Source: JBFHIZ01 sp963666475 (GTDB lineage: Bacteria; Bacillota; Clostridia; Lachnospirales; Lachnospiraceae). Taken from it: 64,000 bases of DNA. Every line of letters starts with the position of its first letter. Positions within the stretch are counted from its first letter, which is position 1. This document shows, piece after piece, positions 35,501-43,361 of the stretch. The DNA lies in contig OY762821.2 of assembly GCA_963666475.2 (NCBI GenBank), forward strand, positions 124,001-188,000. The letters are read 5' to 3'. The translations under genes and the position numbers were made by a program. The notes under the pieces were generated by a model. The model ran no database searches and was not told the origin of the DNA. It saw only the letters and a list, made by a program, of their open reading frames with translations.

Positions 35501-35542
35501 GGAATTTACCTGCCAAATGTGAAAAAGAAAGAGGAGGTGTAA
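32504..35542 (+). CDS. Membrane-anchored family 3 glycoside hydrolase with inverted domain order
   Basis: A 1012-aa protein starting at 32504 (GGAGG 5 bp upstream). An N-terminal membrane segment (CITMALTVVSASLLSVAG) is followed by the GH3 C-terminal-type domain (GERILEEGSVLLKNMNQALPL) and a fibronectin III-like domain (VEVKVTNTGSVAAKHAVTLYVS). The GH3 barrel-type domain comes last (GVGLNIHRTPYNARNNEYYSED, GIAGIKHYAFNDQE) with Asp898 in VISDMLHGG at the nucleophile position. This B-then-A order is known from some rumen beta-glucosidases. A second membrane segment lies at the C-terminus (IALISVVGIMALSTILLVGF). It probably cleaves beta-glycosides at the cell surface. Confidence 0.9.
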   Translation: MRKTIAKLRGFACITMALTVVSASLLSVAGTYRNDIDTFLETSSYRSEAGDDYRYEAKYSADELIQANKDLGERILEEGSVLLKNMNQALPLQASGDTVKVTLFGMRSYAPQFGGTVNATPNAGQNVNMDIAFNERGFEVNPEMVTFYQDRFSKYTPGLAVGANNSNSEYGAVVNEVPLSEYSNAPNNYADYSDAAIIVLGRDCTEANDYYPGASGIADSSEFSTSFMRNILGLSDDEKDLIKYVKDQGTFDKIIVLVNATTTMEIEDLDNDPNIDAIMWIGTPGNYGFYGVADVLNGTVSPSGKLPDTYAVNTAMSPAVQNMGVYVYSNADEIDDSFFESRFLRNSWYVAENESIYLGYKYYETRYFDSIVNPDSNASATIGASYPDTEWNYDYEVTYPFGYGLSYSTFDEEIVSANINLNGESTVEVKVTNTGSVAAKHAVTLYVSLPYEAGQVEKSAIQLIGYAKTGDALETQENRVIRDMVMLAPNESETMTITFDSDWFASYDENEGNGAYIFDAGTYYFALGNGAHDAIQNVLKAKGAIEGDAGTLVTSFVNDSKIVIDQAKSGETVQNQIQDMNLNNLGHDVTYLSRSNWEGTFPTELKDLEATDEMKLSLSNAFYDSLEVDTSQMPSHVFGEVGTTSDYKLTQAIGNENYDDEIYSQILSGVPFETMVQGSSISFQRITAVPEVNSPEVRSMGGIVGPIARLGRYNAEGTKYYLDPQTDENASYNTNTFATQPVVAATFSHRAASLQGEVFGNDVLWTGMIWWYGVGLNIHRTPYNARNNEYYSEDSVLTGLMGKDVVEQVTKYGGIAGIKHYAFNDQESNREGVSVYMTEQAARENELRCFQIPLESGFVGSVMTAYNRAGATYSSAHVGLISGILRGEWNFDKIVISDMLHGGENYMLPRESLYAGTDMMMSSANPWTEFNPEDLSQDPVMENALYEAWHHILYTVANSAAMNGLTDESKVMRVYPWWEIALISVVGIMALSTILLVGFGIYLPNVKKKEEV

Positions 35543-35544
35543 CT

Positions 35545-35982
35545 ATGAAAGAAAACTCTATACAACACAAATTAGCATTTTACACCTCGTTGATAACGGC
35601 AGTACTAGGCGTAATTGGTCTGATTCTCTATATTACTTGTGCAAATGGGGGATATTATAATGACTTAAGTGGCGTTACGATCATGTGGTATGTTTTATCA
35701 ATTCTTGGTTCGCTTGTTCTCATATATACCGGTAATAGATATGGAAATGATTCTGTATTTAGACTACTTCATGTATTGGTTTCAGCCTTATTTGCATTGG
35801 GCCTGATGTGGCTGGTAAATGCACGTGTCTTCTCTTTTGCAATCTTACTCGGTTCTGATTTGGAAGCAAGTAATACAGCGGCATATACAAGATTGTACTT
35901 ATCGATTGCTTCCATGGGAACAATGATTGTAGCATGTGTGTTGAATACGATTGGTGGATTTGCTAGATATAAAGCGGAGTAA
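35545..35982 (+). CDS. Four-helix membrane protein linked to the GH3 enzyme
   Basis: A 145-aa protein starting at 35545 behind GAGGAGG; upstream in-frame codons lie inside the GH3 gene. About four membrane helices are visible (FYTSLITAVLGVIGLILYITC to MIVACVLNTIGGFARY). No motif suggests catalysis or transport. Only two bases separate it from the GH3 gene, so it is surely co-expressed and may assist membrane placement or complex formation. Confidence 0.75.
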   Translation: MKENSIQHKLAFYTSLITAVLGVIGLILYITCANGGYYNDLSGVTIMWYVLSILGSLVLIYTGNRYGNDSVFRLLHVLVSALFALGLMWLVNARVFSFAILLGSDLEASNTAAYTRLYLSIASMGTMIVACVLNTIGGFARYKAE

Positions 35983-36008
35983 AGTTCGAAAAGTAATTGG
36001 AGGTATCA

Positions 36009-37484
36009 ATGAAAAACATATTTACAAAAACAAACAAAGAAGGTAAAAAACGATTACATTTTCGAAATATTCTAATTGGCTTTTTAATCGTTGTGATAGC
36101 TTTGCGTGGGATTCAGGTATTCCTAGTTAATCGACTTGGTAGAGATATCAGAAAAGATTCAGATACGGTATATTTAGATAAAATTACAGCAATTGAACGC
36201 GCAGTTCCTAATATAGTTTTGATCTATGTGGATGATTTGGGGTATGGAGATCTATCCATTACTGGTTCTGAAGCGATTTCAACTCCAAATCTAGATTCTA
36301 TGGCAGAAAATGGAGTCATGTTGACCGATTATTATGCACCTGCTCCAATCTGCTCAGCTTCTAGGGCAGGACTTCTTACAGGAAGATACCCGATGAGAAC
36401 TCTGACACCTGGAGCATATCTAGATTCTGAAAGTATGATGGGTCATTTAAAAGACCTATCTGAAGAGTTTCTGGGAAGTTATGTTTGGGGAAATAAGGGA
36501 TTACCTACGGACGAAATTCTGTTATCTGAGGTACTTCAACAAGCTGATTATGAGACTGCGCTGGTCGGCAAATGGCATTTGGGAATAAAGGAAGACGAAA
36601 GACCTTATAACAATGGATTTGATTTATTTTATGGTGCTCTTTATAGTGATGACATGGAGCCCTATAAGATATACAATAATGATGTTGTTATCCATGATGC
36701 ACCATATGATCAGTCAAATATGACAAAAGAATTAACAGAAGTTGCAGTAAATTTTATTGAAGATAATAAAGACGAACCATTCTTTTTATATTACGCCTCC
36801 CCATTTCCGCACTATCCTGCAAATGCAAGCGATGATTTTATTGGGTCATCAAAAGCAGGTATCTATGGAGATTGTGTCCAAGAAATCGATTGGAGTGTAG
36901 GGGAAATCTTAGATACTCTTGAGTCGAATGGGCTTTCGGAAAATACGCTAGTCATTTTTACTAGTGATAATGGTCCTTGGTTCGAGGGTGCAACAGGAGG
37001 AAGTAGGGGTAGAAAAGATACGACCTACGATGGCGGACAACATGTACCATTCATTGTATATATGCCTGGAACAATTCCCGCTGGAGAAGTATACGAAGGA
37101 TTGATGAGTGGAATCGATATTTTCCCGACAATTTTGTCGATGGCGGGCATCGAGCTTCCGACAGATCGAGTCATTGATGGAATGGATATGACGACATTTC
37201 TTGAAGGAGAGACCGATTCGCCAAGAGAAACATTGATGCTTAATAAAAATAAGAATTCATTTGCAATGATAGCAGGTGACTTTAAGTATATGGAGAGAAC
37301 TTCAAGTGATAATGGAACCTATTGGATGATGCAACAGGGACCATATCTATATAATCTAGAGACAGATCCGGAAGAGGCGTATAATGTGTCGGACTTATAT
37401 CCTGAAATTGCACAAGAAATGAAGGAAACAATTGACGCTTATAAGGAAGAAATAAAAAGCAATATTAGAGGCTGGATCGACTAA
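36009..37484 (+). CDS. Membrane-anchored Cys-type sulfatase
   Basis: A 491-aa sulfatase starting at 36009 (GGAGG upstream). One membrane segment (ILIGFLIVVIALRGIQVFLV, residues 21-40) anchors it, with the catalytic domain outside. Metal ligands are Asp75-Asp76 in LIYVDDLGYGD. The signature PICSASRAGLLTGR has Cys115 as the residue converted to formylglycine, with Ala replacing the usual Pro. Further motifs are ALVGKWHLG, TLVIFTSDNGPW and GGSRGRKDTTYDGGQHVPF. It removes sulfate from a glycan or aryl ester; the substrate is not decidable from sequence. The maturase is encoded 15 bp downstream. Confidence 0.95.
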   Translation: MKNIFTKTNKEGKKRLHFRNILIGFLIVVIALRGIQVFLVNRLGRDIRKDSDTVYLDKITAIERAVPNIVLIYVDDLGYGDLSITGSEAISTPNLDSMAENGVMLTDYYAPAPICSASRAGLLTGRYPMRTLTPGAYLDSESMMGHLKDLSEEFLGSYVWGNKGLPTDEILLSEVLQQADYETALVGKWHLGIKEDERPYNNGFDLFYGALYSDDMEPYKIYNNDVVIHDAPYDQSNMTKELTEVAVNFIEDNKDEPFFLYYASPFPHYPANASDDFIGSSKAGIYGDCVQEIDWSVGEILDTLESNGLSENTLVIFTSDNGPWFEGATGGSRGRKDTTYDGGQHVPFIVYMPGTIPAGEVYEGLMSGIDIFPTILSMAGIELPTDRVIDGMDMTTFLEGETDSPRETLMLNKNKNSFAMIAGDFKYMERTSSDNGTYWMMQQGPYLYNLETDPEEAYNVSDLYPEIAQEMKETIDAYKEEIKSNIRGWID

Positions 37485-37499
37485 AGAAAGGAATAAAGT

Positions 37500-38615
37500 A
37501 TGAAAACATTGAGTGTGCTGATCAAACCTTCGTCAAATGTTTGCAATCTAGATTGTAAATATTGTTTTTATAACGATGAGACAAAAAAAAGAGAACGAAA
37601 CAAGGGAACGTTCATGAATATTGGTACGTTAGAATCCATTGTGAAGAAAGCGTTCGCATTTGCTGATCAGCATATCACTTTTGTTTTTCAAGGTGGAGAA
37701 CCTACATTAATGGGGCTTGATTTTTATCAAGCCTTTCTCCGTTTCGTTAATAAATACAATATAAATAACTGTAAGACAGAATACTCGATTCAGACAAATG
37801 GTATCTTGCTAGATCAAGAGTGGATACAATTTTTAAAGGACAATCGTTTTCTTGTTGGAATTTCAATGGATGGTCTTCCGGAAATACATGACATGCATCG
37901 TGTCAATGCAGAGGGGAAAAAGTCCCATAGAATGGTAACAGAAGCGATTGAACAAATGGTACAAAAACAGATTCCTTTTCATGTTTTGATGGTCGTAACA
38001 AAGCCTTTGGTGGAAAGAGTAAAGGAGACATATGAATATTTGAAAAAAATGAAAATATCTTTTTTGCAGATTATTCCAGTATTGGACCCTCTTTTTGAGG
38101 GGCAAAATAATTACGAATATTCTCTTTCAAAAGAAGCATGGGGAAGATTTTTAGTGGAATTATTCGATCTTTGGTACACTGATTTTTTACAACATAAAGA
38201 AATTCGAATTACGTATTTTGAAAATATCATATATAAAATGATGGGTAACTCCCATGTTTCATGTGCAATGAACGGGAAATGCTCAATTCAAATGGTGATA
38301 GAAGGAAATGGTGCAGTGTATCCATGTGATTTTTATGTGATCGATCGCTGGGAACTTGGAAATATAAACCAAGATAGTTTTATTGACATTCTGCAGTCTA
38401 GTAGAGCAAAGGATTTTGTGGAAAATAGTGAAGAGTCGAATGAAAGATGCAAAACATGTAAATGGTTCGGGTTGTGTATGGGGAGCTGTAAAAGATATCA
38501 ACTGGGGAAATTTGACTACACTGCGTATTATTGTGAAAGTTATCAGACATTTTTTGAACATGCGGAAAATAATTTAAGAGTGATTGCAAATACTCTTTTG
38601 AAAAAACAGAATTAG
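37500..38615 (+). CDS. Anaerobic sulfatase-maturating enzyme (radical SAM, SPASM)
   Basis: A 371-aa radical-SAM protein. The CX3CX2C motif is Cys15, Cys19 and Cys22 in VCNLDCKYCFYND. The SAM-binding motif FQGGEPTLM follows. The C-terminal SPASM region carries further cysteines for auxiliary clusters (GAVYPCDFYV; RCKTCKWFGLCMGSCKRY). It oxidises the active-site Cys (or Ser) of sulfatases to formylglycine without oxygen. Its place right after a Cys-type sulfatase strongly supports this. The modification must occur in the cytosol before the sulfatase domain is exported. Confidence 0.95.
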   Translation: MKTLSVLIKPSSNVCNLDCKYCFYNDETKKRERNKGTFMNIGTLESIVKKAFAFADQHITFVFQGGEPTLMGLDFYQAFLRFVNKYNINNCKTEYSIQTNGILLDQEWIQFLKDNRFLVGISMDGLPEIHDMHRVNAEGKKSHRMVTEAIEQMVQKQIPFHVLMVVTKPLVERVKETYEYLKKMKISFLQIIPVLDPLFEGQNNYEYSLSKEAWGRFLVELFDLWYTDFLQHKEIRITYFENIIYKMMGNSHVSCAMNGKCSIQMVIEGNGAVYPCDFYVIDRWELGNINQDSFIDILQSSRAKDFVENSEESNERCKTCKWFGLCMGSCKRYQLGKFDYTAYYCESYQTFFEHAENNLRVIANTLLKKQN

Positions 38616-38619
38616 TCTA

Positions 38620-38660
38620 TAGAAAAAAAGCATCTCAAATATATTCTGAGGTGCTTTTTT
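38620..38660 (+). terminator. Rho-independent terminator
   Basis: The stem AGCATCTCA/TGAGGTGCT (38629-38637 and 38647-38655) is preceded by an A run and followed by a T run, so it would also work on the other strand. It closes the glycosidase-sulfatase group. Confidence 0.9.
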
Positions 38661-38739
38661 GTGATTTTGATTGATATCCTGTTATGAATGAACTATGATT
38701 ATTAGTATATTAATTTTGATAGATAAGGAGAATGAAAAA

Positions 38740-39960
38740 ATGACAGTATTAGAAAGATTTTTAAAATATATTGTAGTACCGACTACATCGGATGAGGAGA
38801 GTACTACCTGCCCGAGTACAGAAAATCAGAAAGTTTTAGGTCAAATGCTAGTGGAAGAACTTTTGACTATGGGAGTCAAAGATGCGTCAATGGATGAAAA
38901 TGGGTATGTAATGGCGACAATACCATCAAATGTTGATCAGAATGTTCCTGTTATTGGATTTGTTTCACATTTGGACACAGCACCGGATTTGACGACGGTT
39001 GGCATAAAACCAAGGGTTGTAGAGAATTATGATGGTGATGTCATTGTTTTAAATGAGGAAAAGAAGATTTTCCTTTCACCAGATACTTATCCGATCCTTA
39101 AGGATTATGTCGGTCAAGATATTGTAGTGACCGATGGGTTGACTTTACTGGGGGCAGATGATAAAGCAGGAGTAGCAGAAATCATGAGTGCAGCTGAGTA
39201 TTTCACATCGAACCCAGACGTGAAACATGGAACCATAAAAATCGGATTTACTCCGGACGAGGAAATTGGACGTGGTGCAGATTTTTTTGATGTAGAAAAA
39301 TTTGGAGCAGATTATGCATACACCTTAGATGGTGGGGAAATAGGTGAACTCGAGTTTGAAAGCTTTAATGCAAACAATGTCGACATTAAGATTCATGGTC
39401 AAAATGTTCATCCAGGAAAAGCAAAAGATAAAATGATCAATTCCATGCAAATAGCGATGGAATTGGACAGTATGTTGCCAAGTGCAGAACGTCCTCAATA
39501 TACGGATGGTTATGAAGGATTCTTTCATCTACATGGCATCAATGGCTCTGTAGAAGAAACCTCCATGAGTTATTTAATTCGTGATCATGATAGAAATCTA
39601 TTTGAAGAACGAAAGACATTACTTGAGAATACGGTGAGCTTTCTCAACGGAAAATATGGAGAAGGCACGGTTGATTTAAAAATGGAAGACATGTACTACA
39701 ATATGGGAGAAAAGATAGAGCCAGTATACGAGATTGTAGAAAATGTTAAGGCTATTATGCTGGAACTTGGAATCGAACCTATCATTAGCCCGATTAGAGG
39801 GGGAACAGATGGTTCCAGACTTTCTTTTATGGGACTTCCTTGTCCAAATATTTTTGCAGGTGGTTTAAATTTTCATGGAAAACATGAGTTCGTTCCCGTA
39901 CAATCGATGGAGAAAGCAGTGGAAGTAATTAAACGTGTAGTTATGAAGGCAGCAGAATAA
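38740..39960 (+). CDS. pepT: Peptidase T (tripeptide aminopeptidase)
   Basis: A 406-aa M20-family zinc peptidase starting at 38740 behind AAGGAG. Metal-binding signatures are GFVSHLDTAPDLT, LLGADDKAGVAEIM, GFTPDEEIGRGADFF and YTLDGGEIGELEFESFNA. The end reads PIRGGTDGSRLSFMGLPCPNIFAGG and HGKHEFVPVQSMEKAV, as in PepT. It releases the N-terminal residue from tripeptides in the cytosol. It stands alone between a terminator and leader copy E. Confidence 0.95.
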   Translation: MTVLERFLKYIVVPTTSDEESTTCPSTENQKVLGQMLVEELLTMGVKDASMDENGYVMATIPSNVDQNVPVIGFVSHLDTAPDLTTVGIKPRVVENYDGDVIVLNEEKKIFLSPDTYPILKDYVGQDIVVTDGLTLLGADDKAGVAEIMSAAEYFTSNPDVKHGTIKIGFTPDEEIGRGADFFDVEKFGADYAYTLDGGEIGELEFESFNANNVDIKIHGQNVHPGKAKDKMINSMQIAMELDSMLPSAERPQYTDGYEGFFHLHGINGSVEETSMSYLIRDHDRNLFEERKTLLENTVSFLNGKYGEGTVDLKMEDMYYNMGEKIEPVYEIVENVKAIMLELGIEPIISPIRGGTDGSRLSFMGLPCPNIFAGGLNFHGKHEFVPVQSMEKAVEVIKRVVMKAAE

Positions 39961-40002
39961 GTATTATTCTATGACAAAAGAATATTTCATGGTGTTTTTG
40001 CT

Positions 40003-40115
40003 TTGCATTTCGAATTCGGTTTGTTATAATGTTTGATAAGGGTGTATTAAGGGGAATTAAAATTAATAATTTAGGATTATGTTGGTGAACCCATGCTCTT
40101 TTGCATGGGTTTTTC
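40003..40115 (+). ncRNA. Promoter-leader-hairpin element, copy E (best preserved)
   Basis: A -35 TTGCAT (40003-40008), a 16-bp spacer ending in TTTGT and a -10 TATAAT (40025-40030) are followed by TGATAAGGGTGTATTAAGGG in the leader. The hairpin AACCCATGC/GCATGGGTT spans 40088-40111 with loop TCTTTT and continues into TTTTT. The predicted RNA is about 78 nt. An ATG at 40079 overlies the hairpin and opens a frame (MLVNPCSFAWVFL...) that runs into the next gene. I treat that as incidental because other copies lack it. Confidence 0.75.
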
Positions 40116-40186
40116 TTGTTTTTTGGGCATTTCTTATGCATAGTTGTCGATATTGCTATGAACGGAAGTGTTTTTGTGGAGGGAAT

Positions 40187-41066
40187 ATGATACTATTTTT
40201 TTCTGCTTTCCTATTAATTTTTTTGATTTTATTAATCATTTATTTTATTGGTCTTTCGGATGATAAAAATACAGAAGATTACAAACAAACATATAGTGAT
40301 TTTCGTAGTGCGTTTGTAAGAAAAGATTTGCCGGTAGAATATAGTCGTTTTAAGTGTTTGGACGATGTAGAGGGATATAAAAAAATTCTTTTTAATGTAT
40401 ATTTACCGATTTCTAATAATGAGACAACGGAAGTAGACATAATTTTTCTTCATGAATCAGGGATCTATGTAATAGATAATAGAATCAAAAAATTATATTG
40501 GTTTTGTATCTGGCTCAGAGAACCAAAAACAATGGACACAAATCAAAACAGAAACATATGGCAATTCAATAACAAATCACTTATATAATCCAATGATGCA
40601 AAACGCGGGTCATATACGAGCACTAAAAAGTTACATTCAAAATGATTACCTACCAATCTATTCTTATATCGTATTCGGTAATAAATGTGTTTTGGATGAT
40701 ATTCATTTATCGAGTGGTGAGCATCTTGTGATTAATCAACGGGATATTTTAAATTCTATTCAAAGGAATATTACTTCCCATGATAATGGTTTGACGAGAA
40801 CTCAAATTGATGAATTGTATGATTTGTTGTATCCTCTAACAAAAGTTGATCTATCAATAAAAATAAGTCATGTTGAATCCATTCAAAGTAAATTGCAAAG
40901 GGAGCGTAATCCGTTGCCAGATACAATATACAGTGGTGCAAAAAAATGTCCACGGTGTGGTAAGTATGTCAAAATAAGTTTTGTTATAAATTCAGAAAAT
41001 CATAAGAATAAATTTTTGGAGTGTAGTGATTATCCACGATGCGGCTTTCGTAGAAAGTTAGAATAG
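40187..41066 (+). pseudogene. Membrane-anchored NERD-zinc finger protein split by a 7-bp tandem duplication
   Basis: The start is ATG 40187 behind GGAGGG. An N-terminal membrane helix (MILFFSAFLLIFLILLIIYF) precedes a NERD domain. At 40470-40483 the heptamer TAATAGA occurs twice in tandem. Removing one copy restores GIYVIESKNYIGFVSGS, the expected NERD core, and makes the whole 873-base frame open (290 aa). As written, translation stops at 40588. The second part carries LTKVDLSIKISHV and a topoisomerase-type zinc finger (CPRCGKYVKI, then CSDYPRCGFRRK). It may be a recent mutation or a reversible slippage switch. Confidence 0.85.
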
Positions 41067-41103
41067 AGTATAGTTACAAATTTATTAAGGTAGAGGAGAA
41101 GGC

Positions 41104-41865
41104 ATGAAAAGAATCGCAATATTAACTGGAGCAACAGGTGGGCTTGGCAAAGCACTATTGAAGCAATTAATGAACGAGGACTTAGATGAAATCTGGTCAA
41201 TGGCCAGAAATGAAACAAAGCTCATGGAACTACGTGAAGAATATGGCGAGAAAATATTGCCGATACCGATTGATCTGTCGGAGTTGGATGAGATCAAGAG
41301 ATTTGAGAGTCTACTTAATAATCAAGATTTACAAGTTCGATATTTGATTAACAATGCAGGACTTGCAAAAATGGGGAAGTATGATGAGTTTTCGCTTGAT
41401 GAAATCGACAAGACAATCAATGTGAATTGTAAGGCACCCGTTATGCTTGCTAGAATTTGTATTCCATATATGGGAAAGGGAAGCAAAATTCTAAATATTT
41501 CTTCCGCCTCAGCATTTCAGCCAAATCCATATATAAATTTATATGCAGCAACAAAAGCGTTTGAAAGAAACTATTCGAGAGCTTTAAATGTAGAATTGAA
41601 CGGATCCGGAATTCATAGTATTGCCGTTTGCCCAGGGTGGATAGATACCGAACTTTTGCAGCATAAGATCAATGGAAAGAAAGTTCGTTTTCCAGGAATC
41701 GTGACCGCAGACAGAGTTGCAAAGCAAGCATTTATTGACGTAAAAAAAGGGAAAGATATTTCGGTATGTTCTTTATATGTAAAATGTCAGCATATGTATG
41801 TGAAATTCATGCCACAACGCTGGGTCATGAAAATATGGATGGCTGGAATTGGTAAGTATCTATAG
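41104..41865 (+). CDS. Short-chain dehydrogenase/reductase
   Basis: A 253-aa classical SDR. The NAD(P) site is LTGATGGLGKALL, then LINNAGLAKMG, the catalytic Ser in ILNISSASAFQ, and the Tyr-Lys pair in YAATKAFERN. GAGGAGAAG precedes the ATG. It oxidises or reduces an unknown alcohol or ketone in the cytosol. The neighbours do not reveal the substrate. Confidence 0.92.
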   Translation: MKRIAILTGATGGLGKALLKQLMNEDLDEIWSMARNETKLMELREEYGEKILPIPIDLSELDEIKRFESLLNNQDLQVRYLINNAGLAKMGKYDEFSLDEIDKTINVNCKAPVMLARICIPYMGKGSKILNISSASAFQPNPYINLYAATKAFERNYSRALNVELNGSGIHSIAVCPGWIDTELLQHKINGKKVRFPGIVTADRVAKQAFIDVKKGKDISVCSLYVKCQHMYVKFMPQRWVMKIWMAGIGKYL

Positions 41866-41991
41866 AAAGGTCATAGTAAAAAAGGATAAGAAAGCAAACA
41901 GAAGAAATGAATAAGCAAATCGAGATAGTTCGAGGGGAGCGGGAACTATAGATTATGTTTGCAATCTTTCGCTACACAAGGAGAACAAAGA

Positions 41992-42651
41992 ATGGTCAAT
42001 TCAAAGGAATGGGATTGGAAACTTGAAAAGGGTGAGTACTGGCTGGAACCATGTGAGGAATGCTATTACTACATTAAAAAGTGGGAACAAGAAGGCAGAC
42101 ATTCTGTTTTGGATTTGGGATGTGGATTAGGAAGGCATTCCATTGCATTTGCAAAAAGTGGGTTTCAGGTAACCGCAGTAGATTTGTCTGAATATGGAGT
42201 CCAACATTTAATTGAATGGCAAAAAAAAGAGAACTTAGAGATCCAGACTAAAATCTGTGACATGAAAAAATTACCTTTTCCAGATCAGTCGTTTGACGGT
42301 ATTTGGGCTTATCATGTAATATCCCACACAGATACCGAAGGCTTTCTTGAAATTCTTCGTGAGATAGAACGGGTCTTAAAACCAAATGGAAGGATATATC
42401 TTACGATGTGCTCAAAAGATACCTGGTCATTTCGGGAGGCAAATTTTGAACACATAGATGAGAATACGATCATTAAGACGGAGGAAGGACCGGAAAAAGA
42501 TATTCCGCATTACTACGTAGATTTGGATGATGTTATTCGCTTGTTTAAGAATTTTACGATTAATCGAGTTCGACATATCGATGATTGCTTTTTTGAAAAT
42601 AGAATACAAAATAGTAAACATTATTATATCGATGCAACAATAAATAAGTAA
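41992..42651 (+). CDS. Class I SAM-dependent methyltransferase
   Basis: A 219-aa methyltransferase starting at 41992 behind AAGGAG. Motif I is VLDLGCGLGRHSIAFAKSG, motif II VTAVDLSEYG, and the post-motif is FDGIWAYHVISHT with IERVLKPNGRIYLTM. This is the UbiE/Tam-like group (methyltransferase 11/25). The target is unknown. The gene ends one base from the oppositely oriented gene that follows. Confidence 0.9.
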   Translation: MVNSKEWDWKLEKGEYWLEPCEECYYYIKKWEQEGRHSVLDLGCGLGRHSIAFAKSGFQVTAVDLSEYGVQHLIEWQKKENLEIQTKICDMKKLPFPDQSFDGIWAYHVISHTDTEGFLEILREIERVLKPNGRIYLTMCSKDTWSFREANFEHIDENTIIKTEEGPEKDIPHYYVDLDDVIRLFKNFTINRVRHIDDCFFENRIQNSKHYYIDATINK

Positions 42652-42652
42652 G

Positions 42653-43213
42653 TTACTGTTTTTTAATAATCAAGTCAGATACTGTTGCAATCGGGCAAAT
42701 GGTACACCATGTTCTTGGTTTGAAAATAAATGCAAGGATTAATCCAAGTATAGTGGTAGTCATCATCATAGAATAAAAACGATATGACAAATGTGTCACC
42801 CAAGTAAAGCTATGAGAAATATCGATGAGCTGTGGCATTTCAAATGGGACTGGAATTAGTATTAGAAAACGTAAATAATTCATCGGTGCTCGCATACCTT
42901 TTGCAACGCCAAAGGTGGACATGAAGATGAAGAATAGACTTATGCCGAAATACAATAGCATGATCCATTTGAAATTTCCTTGTATGAACATTTTAGGTGT
43001 TTTAAGTCCTACCCATTTCTTATTTTTACCACAGGAAGAAAAAAAACTAGCTCTCGGACAGTATCCTTGGCACCATGTTTTTTTGCGAGTATTTAACAAT
43101 AATATAATCGGAAGTGTCATACATATGATTCCGAGCAATGAAAAATGTATGTTGATAAAACCTAAGATAAAGAAAAATAATGTTAGTAAGTATAATAATT
43201 TGTGATTGCGCAT
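42653..43213 (-). CDS. 4Fe-4S-binding membrane protein (NapH/NosR/CcoG-like)
   Basis: The only gene I support on the minus strand; 186 aa. About five membrane helices carry two cysteine clusters: TWCQGYCPRASFF and RTWCTICPIATVSDL. This resembles the polyferredoxin-type membrane proteins (NapH/YccM). Each cluster here has fewer cysteines than a full CX2CX2CX3C site, so a standard 4Fe-4S site may be incomplete or assembled from several segments. It may pass electrons across the membrane. The start codon has GAGG upstream on its strand. Its convergent neighbour ends one base away. Confidence 0.78.
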   Translation of the reverse strand: MRNHKLLYLLTLFFFILGFINIHFSLLGIICMTLPIILLLNTRKKTWCQGYCPRASFFSSCGKNKKWVGLKTPKMFIQGNFKWIMLLYFGISLFFIFMSTFGVAKGMRAPMNYLRFLILIPVPFEMPQLIDISHSFTWVTHLSYRFYSMMMTTTILGLILAFIFKPRTWCTICPIATVSDLIIKKQ

Positions 43214-43361
43214 TGGTTACCTCGTTATTTATATAATGTTCGGTCAAGTTGTAACTGTAGATACTACAATTCCAAGACTTTAGGATTATATCAGTAGAGC
43301 CGATTTTGGTTCTGTGACTTTGTTACGGTAAATATTTATATGCATTAGTAAGGGAAAGTAT

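Noticed and set aside
40079..40186. Short peptide frame MLVNPCSFAWVFL over the leader hairpin, also present in copy C
   Set aside because: Copies A, B and F do not encode it and copy D has no ATG in that frame. The DNA similarity is explained by the stem sequence, and no ribosome binding site precedes it.
42915..43205. A 96-codon frame on the + strand
   Set aside because: It lies opposite the iron-sulfur membrane protein gene, whose cysteine motifs and helices are clearly the coding frame.
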